Positions 44,673-53,682 of a stretch of 64,000 nucleotides of DNA are shown piece after piece (positions within the stretch are counted from its first letter, which is position 1; each line of letters starts with the position of its first letter). Location: the NCBI GenBank assembly GCA_965220465.1, contig CBDCPZ010000020.1, positions 385,399-449,398 on the forward strand, read 5' to 3'. The notes under the pieces were generated by a model, which was not told where the DNA came from, searched no databases, and saw nothing but the letters and a program-made list of their open reading frames with translations. Source of the stretch: JAHDHW01 sp965220465. GTDB lineage: Bacteria > Bacteroidota > Bacteroidia > Chitinophagales > Saprospiraceae. The position numbers and the translations under genes were made by a program.

Positions 44673-45224
44673 ATGAAAGATAATCTGGAAAAATTTATCA
44701 GTGAAAATCGTCCGGATTTTGATGATAAAAAACCTCCAAAAGATATTTGGCGAGCCATTGATCAGCATTTGGATCAAAAAGGTGAAAAATCGGCCCGGCT
44801 TATACCGATTTGGCGATATGCCAGTAGAATTGCTGCTGCTGTGATTTTGATCGGTTCCGGGGTTTTGATTGGACTGAATTTAAATAATCAATCTTCTGAT
44901 GTAGTCGCAGTTGAAGAAGTATTTCCGGAATATTTCGAAGCAGAGCAATATTATCAAAACGAAGTTAAGGAGAAGGTTGCTCAATTGGCAAGTTTCAACC
45001 ACGACACTGAAATTATTGATGATTTGGAGCAATTGGACAAAAATTATGAGGAGCTTAAAAATGAACTTTCTCAGGCTCCACCGGACAAGCAGGAACAGAT
45101 TGTTAATGCTCTGATCACCAATTACCGAACAAAGCTTTCCATACTCGAAAGAGTGTTGGATCGGATTCAATCAACTAATCAAATAAATTTAAAAACAACA
45201 AATAATGATTCAATTAAAATATAA
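44673..45224 (+). CDS. Putative anti-sigma factor, single-pass membrane protein
   Basis: 183 residues. An acidic cytoplasmic start (MKDNLEKFISENRPDFDDKK, then PPKDIWRAIDQHL) precedes one transmembrane helix (IAAAVILIGSGVLIGLNL, about 50-68). The periplasmic part is a helical, probably coiled-coil segment (about 75-170: NYEELKNELSQAPPDKQEQI). Position after an ECF gene and topology suggest an anti-sigma factor, but it lacks a zinc-binding motif, so this is inference. Its last 20 bp overlap the next gene, which implies translational coupling. Confidence 0.7.
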   Translation: MKDNLEKFISENRPDFDDKKPPKDIWRAIDQHLDQKGEKSARLIPIWRYASRIAAAVILIGSGVLIGLNLNNQSSDVVAVEEVFPEYFEAEQYYQNEVKEKVAQLASFNHDTEIIDDLEQLDKNYEELKNELSQAPPDKQEQIVNALITNYRTKLSILERVLDRIQSTNQINLKTTNNDSIKI

Positions 45225-46326
45225 AATAGGAATACTATTATTGATTTTTACCGGCGGAATATTTAATCAATTAAATGCAACGAATGAGCCATTTTGGAAG
45301 ACAGAATTCACCAAAAATATAACCAAGGAATTTAGCATTAGTGCAAACGGCGATGTTACCATTTCTAACAAATATGGGAAGGTTGATCTGAAAACATGGA
45401 GCCAGAACAAAGTGAAAATCGATGTTACGATCACGGTGGATGCCCGCAACCAATCCGATGCTGATGATATTTTTGAAAGAATACAAATTGATTTCGACAA
45501 TGGAGCAGATTTCGTGAATGCTGCAACCACTATTAATTCCAGCAAAAAAAGCTATTGGGGGGATGGAAAAGGAGAGTTTAAAATTGACTACGTTGTGCAT
45601 ATGCCCAAAACTTGCAACTTGAATTTGTCCAACAAATATGGACATTCTAAAATTGCTGAAATTGACGGCAAAGCAGTCATTGACGTGAAGTATGGCGATT
45701 TAGTTATGGATGGCGTCAACAATGATTGCAAGGTTACATTGGGTTATGGAAACGGAACGATTGTTAAAGCCGGATATGCTGACATTGATGTGAAATATGG
45801 CAAAATAAACATCAATCAAGCGGATAATGTTGATGTAATCAGTAAATATTCAAAGGTTTATATCGATAAAGCCAGTGATGTGAAAAGTTCTTCAAAATAT
45901 GACTCTTATCGTTTAGGCAGCCTTCAGGAATTGAGGAATGAAGGAAAATATGACAATTTTCAGATTGACAATATTAATCTGATCAATGCGACTTCCAAAT
46001 ACAGCGATTTTGATGTGGAAACCTTGAAGAAAGAAGGAGCGTTTGCTTTGGAGTATGGCAATTTAGTTATCGGTACACTTTTAAAAAGTTTTACTTCATT
46101 GCGCCTGGATGGTAAATATACCGACTTTAAAATCACGACTGAAGAAGGCTCTAATTATTCGCTTGATGTTGTAGCCAATTACGCTGACGTTAAGTATCCG
46201 AGCGGAATAGAAGTGACTTATGAAAAAGAAAAAGGGGTTTCGCATGAAGTTCAGGCATACAAAGGAAGTAAAAGTGCAAGCCCTATAAAAGTACGAGTTG
46301 ATTATGGTGGCGTGAAAATCAGGTGA
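45205..46326 (+). CDS. Surface or periplasmic protein with KY-repeats (DUF4097-like beta-solenoid)
   Basis: 373 residues. A signal peptide (IGILLLIFTGGIFNQLNA) leads to about a dozen units of roughly 20 residues, each with a K/N/G-Y-G/S/D core: NKYGKVDLKTW, NKYGHSKIAEI, VKYGDLVMDGV, VKYGKININQA, SKYSKVYIDKA, SKYDSYRLGSL, GKYDNFQIDNI, SKYSDFDVETL, EYGNLVIG, GKYTDFKITTEE, ANYADVKYPSG and DYGGVKIR. This resembles DUF4097/DUF2807 right-handed beta-helices. It overlaps the putative anti-sigma gene and ends the sigma operon at a strong terminator. It may be the envelope element sensed or controlled by the sigma system; the function is unknown. Confidence 0.75.
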   Translation: MIQLKYKIGILLLIFTGGIFNQLNATNEPFWKTEFTKNITKEFSISANGDVTISNKYGKVDLKTWSQNKVKIDVTITVDARNQSDADDIFERIQIDFDNGADFVNAATTINSSKKSYWGDGKGEFKIDYVVHMPKTCNLNLSNKYGHSKIAEIDGKAVIDVKYGDLVMDGVNNDCKVTLGYGNGTIVKAGYADIDVKYGKININQADNVDVISKYSKVYIDKASDVKSSSKYDSYRLGSLQELRNEGKYDNFQIDNINLINATSKYSDFDVETLKKEGAFALEYGNLVIGTLLKSFTSLRLDGKYTDFKITTEEGSNYSLDVVANYADVKYPSGIEVTYEKEKGVSHEVQAYKGSKSASPIKVRVDYGGVKIR

Positions 46327-46343
46327 TTGATTACTGCGCAGGG

Positions 46344-46393
46344 AAAAGAAGCCAAAATGTAGAAATGATCATTTCTACATTTTGGCTTCTTTT
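46344..46393 (+). terminator. Perfect 50-bp palindrome, strong terminator
   Basis: Twenty-five bases (AAAAGAAGCCAAAATGTAGA, then AATGA) are followed at once by their exact reverse complement, centred at 46368/46369 and ending in TTTT. It closes the sigma operon 18 bp after its last stop codon. Confidence 0.85.
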
Positions 46394-46439
46394 GTTTATA
46401 TTCGCTTTTACAGATTTTAAACAAACCTAAAACAAATCT

Positions 46440-47855
46440 ATGAAGGTCAAATTTTGCGGAGCTGCTCGCGAAGTCACAGGAAGCGCACACCTGATTACCC
46501 TTGACAACGGATATACCATTTTACTGGATTGCGGATTGTATCAGGGAAGAAATAAGAAAATGGAAGATTTCAATCGTTCCTGGTATTTTGATCCTACGAT
46601 GATTGATTGTTTGATCCTTTCTCACGCACACATTGACCACAGCGGGCGCATCCCAAAATTGGTGAAAGACGGCTTCCGCGGAGATATTATTTGTACACAC
46701 GCTACCCGAAGCCTTTGTGCAATAATGTTGCTCGACAGTGCGAAAATACAGGAGCGTGACGCAGAATATTACAATGAAAAACAGTCAAGGAGGCGAAAAA
46801 AGAATAAGAGAGCCTTTAGTCCTAAAACCCCTCTTTATACCTCTGAAGACGTAACGGAAACCATGCAACTTTTTACAGGAGCGGCATACAATAAATGGTA
46901 TAATGTAAATCCATCTGTTCAAGTATTGTTCAAAGATGCCGGACATATTTTAGGTAGTGCAAGCGTCACCTTAAAAATCAAAGAAAGTGATCGTGAAATT
47001 ATGTTTGGATTTACGGGCGATATCGGACGCCCTAATCGACCGATACTTCGAGACCCTATTCCTCTGCCCGAAGTAGACTATCTGATTTGCGAATCAACTT
47101 ATGGAGACAAAGACCACGAAGGGGCTCCAGCGGAGACGGGAAAATTTCTGGACATTATTAAAAAAACCTGTGTTGACAAAAGAGGAAAATTGATCATACC
47201 TGCATTTAGCGTTGGGCGAACACAAGAAATTGTTTACATGCTCGATCAGTTGGAATCAGCAGGGAAGCTGCCTAAAATTCCGGTTTATGTGGACAGTCCA
47301 TTAGCGGTGAACGCGACTACTGTTTTTGGTGCACATCCCGAATGTTTTGACAACAATTTGAACGAATACATGCTCACAGACGACAATCCTTTTGGGTTTA
47401 ATGATTTGACGTATGTTCATTCTGTGGATGTTTCCAAGTCTTTGAATAATAGTGAGGCTCCGTGCATTATTATCAGTTCGTCAGGGATGATGAATGCCGG
47501 AAGGGTAAGGCATCATCTTTTTAACAGTATCGATCAATCTAAAAACACGCTGCTTATTGTAGGCTATTGCTCCCCTGATACGGCAGGAGGCATGTTGCGA
47601 AATGGAATTGAGACTATAAAATTATTTGGTGAAGTGAAAATTGTCAGAGCGGAAATTGAAATCATGGATTCTTTTTCGGCGCATGCTGACAGACATGAAA
47701 TTTTAGATTTTATTGATAATCAGAAAAGTGGTTTGAAAAAATTGTTTTTGGTGCATGGAGAATTGGACCGACAGAAAAGTTTCACTTCGCTTTTAAACAA
47801 GAATGGATTTCCCAATGTTGAGATTCCAAAGCTGGGGCAGGAATTTGAAATCTAA
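46440..47855 (+). CDS. Metallo-beta-lactamase fold beta-CASP exonuclease-like protein
   Basis: 471 residues, of the YSH1/CPSF-like RNA-processing family. The zinc-binding signature is LILSHAHIDHSGRIPKLV, and GHILGSASV supplies the next histidine. The aspartate is in FGFTGDIGRPNRPIL, and the beta-CASP part has LIIPAFSVGRTQEIVYML, PVYVDSPLAVNAT, IIISSSGMMNAGRVRHH and a C-terminal MDSFSAHADRHEILDFI. Members of the group cleave RNA; the cellular target here is not known. It has its own leader after the palindromic terminator. Confidence 0.92.
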   Translation: MKVKFCGAAREVTGSAHLITLDNGYTILLDCGLYQGRNKKMEDFNRSWYFDPTMIDCLILSHAHIDHSGRIPKLVKDGFRGDIICTHATRSLCAIMLLDSAKIQERDAEYYNEKQSRRRKKNKRAFSPKTPLYTSEDVTETMQLFTGAAYNKWYNVNPSVQVLFKDAGHILGSASVTLKIKESDREIMFGFTGDIGRPNRPILRDPIPLPEVDYLICESTYGDKDHEGAPAETGKFLDIIKKTCVDKRGKLIIPAFSVGRTQEIVYMLDQLESAGKLPKIPVYVDSPLAVNATTVFGAHPECFDNNLNEYMLTDDNPFGFNDLTYVHSVDVSKSLNNSEAPCIIISSSGMMNAGRVRHHLFNSIDQSKNTLLIVGYCSPDTAGGMLRNGIETIKLFGEVKIVRAEIEIMDSFSAHADRHEILDFIDNQKSGLKKLFLVHGELDRQKSFTSLLNKNGFPNVEIPKLGQEFEI

Positions 47856-48057
47856 CCAAATATTTGCAATATCTAATTATTAGTGCGAAATTTGCCGGCG
47901 TATCAATTAAAAGGCTTTAAACTTGTCTTGACGAAATGACGGTTATTTGACATTTAACCATTCCACGCTAATAAGTACCTCCCATTTCCATCTTAATGTT
48001 CGTAACTAATAATGTTGGGCTTTAACTTACAAAGTTAAAAAGCTGTTAATAGTTCTG

Positions 48058-48065
48058 TATTTTTG
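48058..48065 (+). promoter_or_regulatory. Bacteroidota-type -7 box for the lipoprotein / DUF5723 pair
   Basis: TATTTTTG matches TAnnTTTG, 68 bp before the start codon at 48134. Confidence 0.45.
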
Positions 48066-48133
48066 AAAACCTGATAATAAAGCAATTTTTGAAAAGGTTA
48101 TTAAATCTCTAAAATCATTAATATAACAGATCA

Positions 48134-49663
48134 ATGGAAAAGCGAATTTTGAAATTTTTAGCAGGTTGTGTGATCCTGAGCTTAGTAGTATTTGCATCTT
48201 GCCGAAAAGTAGACGGGCTGGACAATTTAAAAGTAGTGAATTATGATGCAGAATTCGCTATTCCTCTTTTTACAGCCAAAGCATCTTTTCAGGATTTACT
48301 GGATAAATTTGACGAAGACACTTATGTGGAAGTTGGTCCTGATGGCCTTATTACTGTTTTTTATAAAGGCGATGTTGCAGGAAGGTCGAGCAGCGATCTT
48401 TTTGACACCTTGAACAAGTACAATGATGGTTTATTGCCATTTACGGATACTGTTTTTGCTTTCGGTTTGAATGTGCCTAATAGTATTGACATCGATTATG
48501 CAGTTCTAAAAAGTGGAATCATGAAGTATGGTTTTCAGGATACAATTCCTGGACCTGTTACAGTGAAATTTTGGATTCCAAATTTAACATTGGATGGGGT
48601 TATGTTTGAAGATACGTATTCTACCATCGGCCCGGTATTGGCGCCACAGGCAGGAGTTTTTGATTTAACAGGTTATAAGATAACACCTGAAAGTGATACG
48701 ATAAAAATGTATTATGAGGCGTATAAAGAAAACACAGGTACAAAGCTTGTTTTACCTTTGTTTGCGATAATAATGAATGACTTTGAATTTTCGTATGTAG
48801 AAGGATATTTAGGCAACGATCTTTACGAATTGGAAAGAGATACGATTTTAATTGACTTTTTTGAAAACTGGACCCGTGGTGATGTTTATTTCGCAGATCC
48901 AAAAATCAATCTGATTATAAATAATTCTTTTGGATTTCCGGTAAGATCGAAAGTCAATGTTTTGGATGTACTTACAGTTGATGATGAAATATTAGGAATC
49001 GAGAGCGAATACCTCAATGATATAAATGTTGATTATCCATCATTCGCCGAGGCAGGTCAAACCAAAACCACCCTTTTCGATTTTAATAAAGATAATTCAA
49101 ATATCGATGTTATTTTGGGAGCAGGGCCTGTAGCAATTGACTATGACTTTGATGCGGTTGCTAATCCTGATAGCAATGCAATCATCCGAGGATTTATGAC
49201 AGATACGAGTTTTATGAACGTACAAGTGGAAGTTGAATTACCAATGTACGGCAATGCAAGTGGTTTTGAATCGAGAGATACATTCGATATTGATTTTGAT
49301 AGCTACCAGGAATTTAATGAAGTTGAGTTTAAAATAGTTTCTGAAAATGGAATTCCTCTGGATGTCGGTCTTCAGATTTTTTTTGCCGATCGAAACGGAG
49401 TTGTGTTGGATTCGCTTTTTACACCTAGCGAAAATATACTGGAAGCAGCTTCTGTTGATGGGGTAGGGTTACCTATAACTATTGCAGAAAAAACGACATT
49501 TACAACATTTGAAGGTGCTCGGTTTGATAAAATAAAATCAGCTAAAAAAGCACTTTTACGCGCCTCTTATTCTACCGTAAATAATGGAGAAACAATGGTT
49601 AAAATATTATCAACTCAAGAGGTGGAAATTAGAATGGGTATGAAAATTGGAGTTGGTGGTTAA
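48134..49663 (+). CDS. Large lipoprotein of unknown function
   Basis: 509 residues. The lipoprotein signal is FLAGCVILSLVVFASC (lipobox FASC). The mature protein is acidic and beta-rich, opening RKVDGLDNLKVVNYDAEFAI PLFTAKASFQDLL; several sections contain GxxVFD and VxVxLP-like strands. No domain is recognised with certainty, although the opening pattern is shared by predicted lipoproteins upstream of DUF5723 genes. The next gene starts 78 bp downstream, so the two may form an outer-membrane pair. Confidence 0.75.
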   Translation: MEKRILKFLAGCVILSLVVFASCRKVDGLDNLKVVNYDAEFAIPLFTAKASFQDLLDKFDEDTYVEVGPDGLITVFYKGDVAGRSSSDLFDTLNKYNDGLLPFTDTVFAFGLNVPNSIDIDYAVLKSGIMKYGFQDTIPGPVTVKFWIPNLTLDGVMFEDTYSTIGPVLAPQAGVFDLTGYKITPESDTIKMYYEAYKENTGTKLVLPLFAIIMNDFEFSYVEGYLGNDLYELERDTILIDFFENWTRGDVYFADPKINLIINNSFGFPVRSKVNVLDVLTVDDEILGIESEYLNDINVDYPSFAEAGQTKTTLFDFNKDNSNIDVILGAGPVAIDYDFDAVANPDSNAIIRGFMTDTSFMNVQVEVELPMYGNASGFESRDTFDIDFDSYQEFNEVEFKIVSENGIPLDVGLQIFFADRNGVVLDSLFTPSENILEAASVDGVGLPITIAEKTTFTTFEGARFDKIKSAKKALLRASYSTVNNGETMVKILSTQEVEIRMGMKIGVGG

Positions 49664-49741
49664 GCTTTCAAAGCAATGCTGAAAAGAAATAGCTTTGAAT
49701 ATTTAACGCAAAAATTCTGTAATCTAAATGCGTAATTTGAA

Positions 49742-51076
49742 ATGTTGAGAAAACTAATACCTTTAATTATTTTGTCGCTGTTCATAAGTTCTCTTTATGG
49801 ACAACAAGAACTGGGAATCCACTTTATGCGTGATATTTGGCAGTCCAGTAAAACCAATCCTGCTTTTACGTCTCTAACAGATATTAACGTTTCCATTCCA
49901 AATTTTCATTATAATATTTCACATACCGGCGCGAGCTACAATGATGCAGTCAAGGTGGATGAAAATGGTGAAAATGTGTTGGATATTGGATCTGTAATAG
50001 ATCAACTGGATGATCAAAACCAACTATTTACAACGGTTGAATCAGAAACCTTTAGCGTTGCTTTTAGAATAAAAAAATTAAGATTTAGTATTAATCATGC
50101 AATGAAATTTAACGCTTTTTTGGATTACCCAAAAAAACTTGTTCAGCTTGCCTGGGAAGGAAACTCGCAGTTTGTTGATCAAACAATTAGCATCGGACCG
50201 GACTTTCAGGCATTTGCTTACAATGAATTTGGAATTGGGATAGCAACGGAAATCTCTGGAATTTCAGTTGGAGGAAGGCTGAAGATTTTAACCGGAATTG
50301 GCGATGTATCTTCCGAGCGAACGAAAGCGGAAGTTTATACAGATCCTGATATTTATCAATTGACTTTCAATACAGATTATCTAATCAACACGTCATCCTT
50401 TTTTACTTATGATGGCGGAGATGATTTTGAGATTGATTTTGGGGATCCTAAGTTTAATGATGTATTTGCTTCCAATCTTGGAGCCGCAATAGATCTTGGT
50501 GCCAGTTTTAAGCTTAGGAATATTGATTTGTCAGCCAGTATAATTGATCTGGGTTTTATTGGTTGGAAACAAGGCACTGAAAATTACCACAGCAAGGGTA
50601 CTTATACTTATGAAGGGGCTGATATTTCCGGAATAATCCGTGATGATTCCATTTCTTTTGCTGGTACATTGGACTCGATAGGAGATATTTTAGAATTTAA
50701 AAAAAGCAACAATAATTATTCTACTATGCTTCCTACTAAAATTTATTTGAGTGCCAATTATAGCTTGGGGACAATGTGGAATTTTGGTGGTTTGATTTAC
50801 TCAGAATTGTATCGTGGAAAAGTATATCCTGGCTTTGCGTTGAGTGCGAGAGGAAGGTTTGGAAAAATCCTTTCAATCGGCGCAACATATGCGATTCGCA
50901 ACAAAACGTATGACAACCTGGGCTTGAATGCAATTGTGAAGTTGGGACCGGTTCAGTTATTTGTGGTGACAGACAATGTGATTTCAGCTTTTCAGCCATA
51001 TGAAAGCCGAAATGCCAATATGCGTTTTGGAATAAATTTAATGTTTAATAATAAAGAAAAGAGTAGTGAAAATTAA
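49742..51076 (+). CDS. DUF5723 family outer-membrane beta-barrel protein
   Basis: 444 residues with a signal peptide (LIPLIILSLFISSLYGQ). The DUF5723 pattern appears as LGIHFMRDIWQSSKTNPAF, IPNFHYNISHTGASYND, FNAFLDYPKKLVQLAWEGN, TEISGISVGGRLKILTGIGD and a last set of barrel strands ending MRFGINLMF. The family is common in Bacteroidota and predicted to be a porin-like barrel; its function is unknown. It follows the lipoprotein gene and ends at a terminator. Confidence 0.85.
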   Translation: MLRKLIPLIILSLFISSLYGQQELGIHFMRDIWQSSKTNPAFTSLTDINVSIPNFHYNISHTGASYNDAVKVDENGENVLDIGSVIDQLDDQNQLFTTVESETFSVAFRIKKLRFSINHAMKFNAFLDYPKKLVQLAWEGNSQFVDQTISIGPDFQAFAYNEFGIGIATEISGISVGGRLKILTGIGDVSSERTKAEVYTDPDIYQLTFNTDYLINTSSFFTYDGGDDFEIDFGDPKFNDVFASNLGAAIDLGASFKLRNIDLSASIIDLGFIGWKQGTENYHSKGTYTYEGADISGIIRDDSISFAGTLDSIGDILEFKKSNNNYSTMLPTKIYLSANYSLGTMWNFGGLIYSELYRGKVYPGFALSARGRFGKILSIGATYAIRNKTYDNLGLNAIVKLGPVQLFVVTDNVISAFQPYESRNANMRFGINLMFNNKEKSSEN

Positions 51077-51146
51077 GCAACTTTGAGTTTTACTTTTTGG
51101 GCTGCGAAGCCACTCTTTGAAGAACCCTCAATATGATCTTTTGAAA

Positions 51147-51182
51147 AAAAATGCCTTCTTGATTAATTTCAGGAAGGCATTT
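51147..51182. terminator. Bidirectional terminator between DUF5723 and the ABC ATPase gene
   Basis: Arms AAATGCCTTC (51149-51158) and GAAGGCATTT (51173-51182), extended by further pairing through TTGA/TCAG, with an A run before the stem. Confidence 0.75.
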
Positions 51183-51217
51183 GCATGGGGTGTAAAATGA
51201 TTGAAGGTTTTTTGGTA

Positions 51218-51964
51218 TTATCCGATCATACCGGTTTTATGAAGAATTGGAAGTTGTCCGCCATAAGCTTTTGAAATATTGTTTTTTGTAAAAGTTGATG
51301 CAGTATCGCCATAGGCAATTAACCTTTGGTTGAGCAAAATAACGTTGTCAAAATACCGCTCCACAGAAGACAGATCATGGTGTACTACCATGAGCGTTTT
51401 CCCTTTATCAGCAAGTTTTTTCAGGATTTGGATGATTCGCTCTTCCGTTGTAATATCAATCCCCACAAATGGCTCGTCAAGCAAAAAAATATCTGCTTCC
51501 TGGCATAAGGCGCGAGCTAAAAAAACGCGTTGTTGTTGTCCTCCGGAAAGTTCACCGATCTGACGGTTTTTAAAATGCTCCATTCCTACTTCTTTCAAAG
51601 CATTCATCGTAATGTCACGGTCATTTTTGTTGATTCGGCTAAATATTTTTTTATGTGGATATCTCCCCATCAAAACAATATCAAATACTGTTGCCGGGAA
51701 ATTCCAGTCAACATCTGTTTTTTGAGGAACATAAACCACTTTTTTTCGCTGACTTTTGATTGATTTGTCATTGACGAGGATCGTTCCGGTATTAATTTCG
51801 ATCAACCCTAAAATTGCTTTAAAAAGCGTAGATTTTCCCGCTCCGTTTGGACCAATGACACCATAAATTTCTCCTGATCTTATTTCAAAATAGATGTTTG
51901 ATAAAACACGCTTTTTGTCATAGGAAACAGATAGGCCTTTTACAGAAATAGTGGATTCCGACAT
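51218..51964 (-). CDS. Manganese/zinc-type ABC transporter ATP-binding protein
   Basis: 248 residues. Walker A GVIGPNGAGKSTLFKAI, signature LSGGQQQRVFLARAL, Walker B IFLLDEPFVGID and switch histidine VVHHDL are intact. The segment YVPQKTDVDWNFPATVFDIV LMGRYPHK is characteristic of the Mn/Zn family (MntB/TroB/SitB). It should energise uptake by a two-subunit permease. The solute-binding gene precedes it by 3 bp, but no permease gene follows: the next sequence is the terminator. The permease must be elsewhere or lost. Confidence 0.9.
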   Translation of the reverse strand: MSESTISVKGLSVSYDKKRVLSNIYFEIRSGEIYGVIGPNGAGKSTLFKAILGLIEINTGTILVNDKSIKSQRKKVVYVPQKTDVDWNFPATVFDIVLMGRYPHKKIFSRINKNDRDITMNALKEVGMEHFKNRQIGELSGGQQQRVFLARALCQEADIFLLDEPFVGIDITTEERIIQILKKLADKGKTLMVVHHDLSSVERYFDNVILLNQRLIAYGDTASTFTKNNISKAYGGQLPILHKTGMIG

Positions 51965-51967
51965 GGT

Positions 51968-52984
51968 CTATTGATTTAGTTTTTTGAAAACAATTAAAAA
52001 CCCTCCGAGGAAAAGCAATCCGATTACACTAAAAAGGATAATGTTTCTGTAAGGGCCATTGGCTTCATCCGATCCGATATTTTCAGCTGTTGGCTTGGCA
52101 GCGTTTTTTAAAGCATTGACAATTGTGATTGTATTATATTTCAGCATATCATAGTAGGATGGCGCCGGGCTATCTTTATCGCCGATTGAATCCGCATATA
52201 ATTGACCACCTATTACGATATTATTATCTCTTGCTAATTGCTGAAGTATTTTTGGATTGATGGTACTTTCGATAAAAACAGCAGGCACTTTATTTTCCCG
52301 AATGACTGTGTTGATGCGCTTAATGTCAGATGTTTGAACATCAGCATCAGTTGAAGTACCTAAAATCGCTTCTAATTGAATACCATATCGTCGACCATAA
52401 TATTGGAACGCATCGTGTGAAGTAATGAGAATTCTGTGTTGCTCCGGAATTGTTTTGATTTGTTCCATAATAAACTCGTCAAGCTCTTCCAGTTTCTTTT
52501 TATAAGCTTCGTAATTGGCTTCGTAAGTTGATTGGTTTATTGGGTCAATTTTAATAAAGGCGTCTTTAATGTTTTTGATATAAATCAATCCATTACTAGC
52601 ATCCATCCAGGCATGAGGATCGGCTGAGTTTTCATAAGCCAAACTCTCTACTACCTTAATATCTTTTGTGACAAGGACCGACTCCGCTTTGGTTCCTGAA
52701 TTATCAATTAACTCAGACAACCAGCCTTCAAAGGTTAATCCATTTTTCAAAATCAAATCTGCACCGGAAACTAAGATAGCATCGCGCGGTGTGGCTTCAT
52801 GTAAATGAGGATCTCCGCCAATAGGGACGATACATTCTATTTCCAGCTTATCACCAGCGATATTACTTGCCATATCTGCAATCATTGAAGCTGTTGCAAC
52901 AATTTTAAGTTTGGTTTGAGCAAACAATGTATTGGAAAGTAGCACCACTAAAAATAGCGTTATGATTCTATTATTAAAATTCAT
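51968..52984 (-). CDS. Metal solute-binding protein (TroA/MntA/ZnuA family) with C-terminal membrane anchor
   Basis: 338 residues: signal peptide (LFLVVLLSNTLFAQ), then the TroA fold. Probable metal ligands are the histidines in GGDPHLHEATP, DPHAWMDASN and ITSHDAFQYYG, and the aspartate in YADSIGD. The histidine-rich loop of ZnuA is absent, which favours manganese. Unusually, the C-terminus carries a transmembrane helix (IILFSVIGLLFLGGFLIVF), which would anchor it in a membrane. The gene lies 3 bp after mntR and 3 bp before the ATPase, a tight operon. Confidence 0.9.
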   Translation of the reverse strand: MNFNNRIITLFLVVLLSNTLFAQTKLKIVATASMIADMASNIAGDKLEIECIVPIGGDPHLHEATPRDAILVSGADLILKNGLTFEGWLSELIDNSGTKAESVLVTKDIKVVESLAYENSADPHAWMDASNGLIYIKNIKDAFIKIDPINQSTYEANYEAYKKKLEELDEFIMEQIKTIPEQHRILITSHDAFQYYGRRYGIQLEAILGTSTDADVQTSDIKRINTVIRENKVPAVFIESTINPKILQQLARDNNIVIGGQLYADSIGDKDSPAPSYYDMLKYNTITIVNALKNAAKPTAENIGSDEANGPYRNIILFSVIGLLFLGGFLIVFKKLNQ

Positions 52985-52987
52985 TAA

Positions 52988-53647
52988 TTAAGATTTTTGG
53001 ATAAATAAGTTTTTACAAACCTTGCTGGATAAGATATGATCGGTTTGCCCGTTTAAATTGATTTTCTTTGAGCTATCATATTCGAAATGTTCCAGAACGG
53101 CGACTGTTGCCCCTAAAATAAGTTCGTGTTTATCAAGGTATTGTAAAAAGGAAGGGGTATGTTCATTTACACCTACGATAATTCCTTTTTCATTTTCTTT
53201 TAACTCGCTGAGCAATACCTGTTTGCGGTAAGTGAAATTGCCATCAGCATCGGGGATCGGATCGCCATGCGGATCGAATTTGGGATATTCGAGAAATCGA
53301 TCCAGCCTTTCTATTAATTCATCAGATTTAATATGTTCCAATTGCTCCGCAATATCGTGTACCTCGTCCCACGAAAAATCAAGTTGTTCCAATAAAAATA
53401 CTTCCCACAATCGATGGCATCGTACCAAATTGGTGGCTAAGGTATTTCCTTCTTTGGTCAACGTAACGCCTTTGTATTTTTCGTAATTAATTAGATTTTT
53501 TTCTGCAAGTCGCTTTAACATGTCAGTTACCGAAGCCGCGCTGGTATTCATTTCTTTAGAAATACCATTAGTACTGGCCGGAGTGTTATCTTTTTCTGAT
53601 AATTTAAAAATCGCTTTTAGATAATTTTCTTCAGTTGGTGAAACCAT
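52988..53647 (-). CDS. mntR: DtxR/MntR family metal-dependent repressor
   Basis: 219 residues from the ATG at 53647 (MVSPTEENYLKAIFKLSE); the longest frame begins 9 codons earlier. Domains are a winged helix (SAASVTDMLKRLAEKNL), a dimerisation/metal-binding domain (RCHRLWEVFLLEQLDFSWDE) and a C-terminal FeoA/SH3-like domain (QVLLSELKENEKGIIVGV). Metal-ligand positions H-xxx-E, VH and EQLEH are present. The Glu at the Cys102 position of DtxR marks the manganese branch. It probably represses its own operon through the palindrome at 53683-53704. Confidence 0.9.
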   Translation of the reverse strand: MVSPTEENYLKAIFKLSEKDNTPASTNGISKEMNTSAASVTDMLKRLAEKNLINYEKYKGVTLTKEGNTLATNLVRCHRLWEVFLLEQLDFSWDEVHDIAEQLEHIKSDELIERLDRFLEYPKFDPHGDPIPDADGNFTYRKQVLLSELKENEKGIIVGVNEHTPSFLQYLDKHELILGATVAVLEHFEYDSSKKINLNGQTDHILSSKVCKNLFIQKS

Positions 53648-53671
53648 GTTAGAATGATTGAATTTATAGTG

Positions 53672-53679
53672 CAAATATA
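53672..53679 (-). promoter_or_regulatory. Bacteroidota-type -7 box of the mntR operon
   Basis: TATATTTG on the minus strand, an exact match to TAnnTTTG, 24 bp before the mntR start. The -33 position falls within the operator. Confidence 0.65.
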
Positions 53680-53682
53680 AAT

